Of a DNA stretch of 55,604 nt, positions 53,737 through 55,604 are shown one piece after another; position 1 is the first letter of the stretch; each line of letters opens with the position of its first letter. Made by a program: the position numbers and the translations under genes. The stretch is taken from NCBI GenBank assembly GCA_963814875.1, contig CAWFFJ010000014.1, positions 1 through 55,604 on the forward strand, read 5' to 3'. The notes under the pieces are model-generated. The model worked only from the letters and a program-made list of their open reading frames with translations, was not told the origin of the DNA and searched no databases. This DNA is from CAVSIS01 sp963814875. Lineage in GTDB: Bacteria > Acidobacteriota > Thermoanaerobaculia > Thermoanaerobaculales > Sulfomarinibacteraceae.

Positions 53737-53887
53737 GTCACCCCCGTTCAGGGCGCCTCGATGAGGACTCTCACGCGCGCCCCTCGCGCGGCCTGACCGC
53801 GCCGCAGCATGGTAGCCGGGGGCGCCGCAAGCCGCAAGCGCACCGAAGTTTGGTCGCCGCCGCCGGGCGTCCGAGCCGAGCGTCGGC

Positions 53888-53893
53888 TACAAT
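53888..53893 (+). promoter_or_regulatory. -10-like element before the cysteine desulfurase gene
   Basis: TACAAT, one base from consensus, lies 31 bases before the ATG at 53924. No -35 is at the right distance. Transcription would start near 53900 and the short leader contains a CCCCG/CGGGG hairpin (53898-53914). The same GCTACAA sequence precedes purL. No ribosome site precedes the ATG. Confidence 0.35.
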
Positions 53894-53923
53894 GACGCCC
53901 CGTCCTCGCCGGGGACGCTCACC

Positions 53924-55096
53924 ATGCAGACGCCCGTGTACCTCGACTGTAACGCCTCGACACCCTGCGACCCGCGGGTCGTCGAGCGGATGCTCCCGTT
54001 CCTGACTGCCCGCTTCGCCAACCCGAGCAGCGTCGGCCACCGCCCGGGACGTGACGCCGCCGAGGCGCTCGAAGCGGCCCGAAGCGCGGTTGCAGGGGCG
54101 ATCGGCGCGGCGGGCGCCTCGGAGGTTGTCTTCACCTCCGGCGCCACTGAGGCCAACAACATCGCCGTGCACGGTCTGGTCGCGTCCGCCCCGCAGGGTC
54201 GGCGCCGGCTCGTCACGCAGGCAACCGAGCATCCCTCCGTGCTCGCGGTCGCACGCCTAATGGCAGACACGGGCTGCCCGGTCACGGTCGTCGGGGTCGA
54301 TCCCGACGGCCGGGTCCGGCTCGATCAGCTCGCGAACGTCCTCGGTGGCGACGTCGCCGCGGTCAGCCTCATGCTCGCCAACAACGAGACCGGGGCGCTG
54401 CAGCCGGTGGCCGAGGCGGTGGCGCTCGCGCGGGCGGCCGGCGCCCGGATCCACTGCGACGCCGCGCAGGCGCCCGGCAAGCTCGCCCTGGACGTCGGCA
54501 CGCTGGGTGTCGACGCGCTGTCCCTGTCGGCGCACAAGGCCTATGGACCAAAGGGCATCGGAGCCCTGTGGGTGCGCGATCTCGGACGTGGCGCCACCCT
54601 CCCTCCGCTGCTCGCGGGCGGCGGCCAGGAGGGCGGCGTACGTCCCGGAACCCCCAACCTGCCCGGCGCCGTCGGGCTCGCGGCCGCCCTCGAGCTCGCG
54701 GTCGTCGGGCTCGCCGAAGCCGCCGCCCTCCTCGCCGGGCTGCGGGACCGCCTCGAGCGCGCGATCCTGGGGGACCTCGACGGCGTCACCGTCAACGGCG
54801 CCGCGGCGCCTCGACTGCCCAACACCAGCAACCTGTCCTTCGCCGGTGTCGACGGCCCCGCACTGCTCGCCGCCCTCGACGACATCGCGGTCTCGACCGG
54901 TTCGGCATGCACCGCCGGCCGCGCCGAGCCGTCGCCGGTGCTGCGCGCGATGGGGGTTGCGCCGGCCTTGGCCGCGGCCTCGCTGCGAATCTCCCTTGGC
55001 CGCTTCACCACCGCCGAGGAGGTCGACTTCGCAGCCGCGCGGATCGTCGCCGAGGTCACCCGCCTGCGCGCCCTCAAACGCCGCAGGAGGTCTTGA
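53924..55096 (+). CDS. Cysteine desulfurase (NifS/IscS family)
   Basis: A PLP-dependent enzyme that takes sulfur from cysteine for Fe-S clusters and other thio-cofactors. It starts MQTPVYLDCNASTPCDPRVV and has the conserved TSGATEANNIAV, TEHPSVLAVA, LMLANNETGALQPV, the PLP Lys in SLSAHKAYGPKGIGALWVR and the catalytic Cys loop STGSACTAGRAEPSPVL, with the short loop of class I desulfurases. It has 390 residues. No iscU or iscA gene is adjacent. It could also use selenocysteine and so feed the selenoprotein here; nothing in the sequence shows that. Confidence 0.93.
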   Translation: MQTPVYLDCNASTPCDPRVVERMLPFLTARFANPSSVGHRPGRDAAEALEAARSAVAGAIGAAGASEVVFTSGATEANNIAVHGLVASAPQGRRRLVTQATEHPSVLAVARLMADTGCPVTVVGVDPDGRVRLDQLANVLGGDVAAVSLMLANNETGALQPVAEAVALARAAGARIHCDAAQAPGKLALDVGTLGVDALSLSAHKAYGPKGIGALWVRDLGRGATLPPLLAGGGQEGGVRPGTPNLPGAVGLAAALELAVVGLAEAAALLAGLRDRLERAILGDLDGVTVNGAAAPRLPNTSNLSFAGVDGPALLAALDDIAVSTGSACTAGRAEPSPVLRAMGVAPALAAASLRISLGRFTTAEEVDFAAARIVAEVTRLRALKRRRRS

Positions 55097-55110
55097 ACCA
55101 CAGAGGCACC
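55097..55110. repeat. Half-copy of the CACAGAG-type repeat
   Basis: ACCACAGAGGCACC follows immediately after the desulfurase stop codon. It is the same motif as at 12360 and 31441. The rest of the short gap (55111-55134) can form a weak bulged hairpin (GCCA...AGTGGC) that might end transcription from both converging genes. Confidence 0.4.
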
Positions 55111-55134
55111 AAGCCATCACTTGGGGAGTGGCCC

Positions 55135-55533
55135 TCACCTGCTTGCATCCCGCAGCTCCGCGCGCAGCAGCCCGTAGATCAGACCGCCCAAGCGATCAGC
55201 GTGATGGAGGACCGCTGCGGGGATCTCGACCCCGCGAGCTCGCATCAGGACGAGATCGCTCTGCACTTCCTGGTTCTCTGCATAGGCGGCCTCGAGATGC
55301 TGGTACCGGTTGCCCAGCGTCCGCCCGCTCGCCTCTGACAGCCGCAGCGCGGTGTTGTCGGCTGCCCGTACGAGGTGGTCTCTCAGATGTGACAGCCCGC
55401 GAGGCAGTGACAGCTCGGCGAGGCTCGCGGCGAGCTCTACGGCGACTGAGAGCGCGAGCAGCTTGGCCCGGCCCCGAGGCAGGCTGCGGTGGGAGGTTCG
55501 TGGCTGTCTGGACGGGGGAGTGTGCTGGCTCAT
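55135..55533 (-). CDS. Four-helix-bundle protein (23S rRNA IVP-like family)
   Basis: A 132-residue all-helical protein: RAKLLALSVAVELAASLAEL, GLSHLRDHLVRAADNTALRL, GNRYQHLEAAYAENQEVQSD, GVEIPAAVLHHADRLGGLIY. The pattern of four amphipathic helices with an N-terminal basic stretch matches the small four-helix-bundle family that was first found as intervening sequences in 23S rRNA genes and as accessory proteins of diversity-generating retroelements. No rRNA or reverse transcriptase gene is visible here, though the window ends nearby. The ATG at 55533 follows a GGGGGCAGG sequence; a TTG at 55545 is the alternative. The function is unknown. Confidence 0.7.
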   Translation of the reverse strand: MSQHTPPSRQPRTSHRSLPRGRAKLLALSVAVELAASLAELSLPRGLSHLRDHLVRAADNTALRLSEASGRTLGNRYQHLEAAYAENQEVQSDLVLMRARGVEIPAAVLHHADRLGGLIYGLLRAELRDASR

Positions 55534-55604
55534 ACCTGCCCCCAAGGCGGCCGGCAGCCGGCTGTCAAGGGCGGCCGCAGGCCGTGAGCGGAGCGAGCCT
55601 GCCC

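Noticed and set aside
53737..53923. An FMN riboswitch upstream of ribBA
   Set aside because: The conserved AGGGUGAAAUUCC-type core was sought on the minus strand and not seen; only a short GC-rich leader is present.

Overview
The window is visibly very G+C-rich and densely packed. Genes sit in long runs with ATGA/GTGA overlaps and good GGAGG-type ribosome sites. A secretin, a FadL-type porin, a SurA-like chaperone and many lipobox or pseudopilin signals mean a diderm (Gram-negative-type) bacterium. The large single-chain PurL, the fused KorA, the secretin with a C-terminal cohesin-like domain and the gene neighbourhoods fit an Acidobacteriota-like (perhaps Thermoanaerobaculia-like) or myxobacterial lineage; this placement is inference. 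No tRNA, rRNA, CRISPR array or intact insertion sequence was seen.

Layout. 0-4.6 kb (minus): 2-oxoacid:ferredoxin oxidoreductase korAB and an M49-like metallohydrolase lipoprotein. 4.6-8.2 kb (minus): the ribosomal operon rpsF-rpsR-DUF2232-rplI with a methyltransferase behind it and a clear promoter in front. 8.2-11 kb: an LTA-synthase-like membrane sulfatase with two Ig-like repeats. 11-16.5 kb: divergent purM and purL, separated by low-complexity DNA, with a palindromic element running into the purM stop codon. 16.6-30.1 kb (plus): a 13-gene lipid-type locus (condensation-domain acyltransferase, ACP, fatty-acyl-AMP ligase, UbiB kinase, helical protein, degenerate UbiB paralogue, cyclic-nucleotide-binding protein, two SRPBCC proteins, FadL porin, DevB/DevC/DevA exporter with a GAF domain on the ATPase). 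Its middle is broken by many single-base frame changes. 30.0-33.3 kb (minus): MBL hydrolase, dut, a hairpin-rich 650-base gap and an M16 peptidase. 33.4-44.8 kb (minus): a 13-gene type II secretion / type IV pilus-like operon headed by an ECF sigma factor and its zinc-finger anti-sigma. 45.0 kb (plus): a small selenoprotein whose UGA codon is followed by a bacterial SECIS-like hairpin. 45.3-53.7 kb (minus): YhaM-like nuclease, two PpiC/SurA-type proteins, an unknown membrane protein, mfd and ribBA. 53.9-55.5 kb: a cysteine desulfurase and a four-helix-bundle protein.

Two things stand out. The first is the 16.6-30.1 kb locus. It pairs activation and carriage of an acyl group with a heterocyst-glycolipid-type exporter and an outer-membrane porin, and it carries two cyclic-nucleotide-type sensor domains: a CNB protein, and a GAF domain with the NKFDE motif fused to the ABC ATPase. 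I read it as a candidate cyclic-nucleotide-controlled lipid assembly and export system. The second is the Rdx/SelW-like selenoprotein, which ordinary gene calling splits at its UGA codon.
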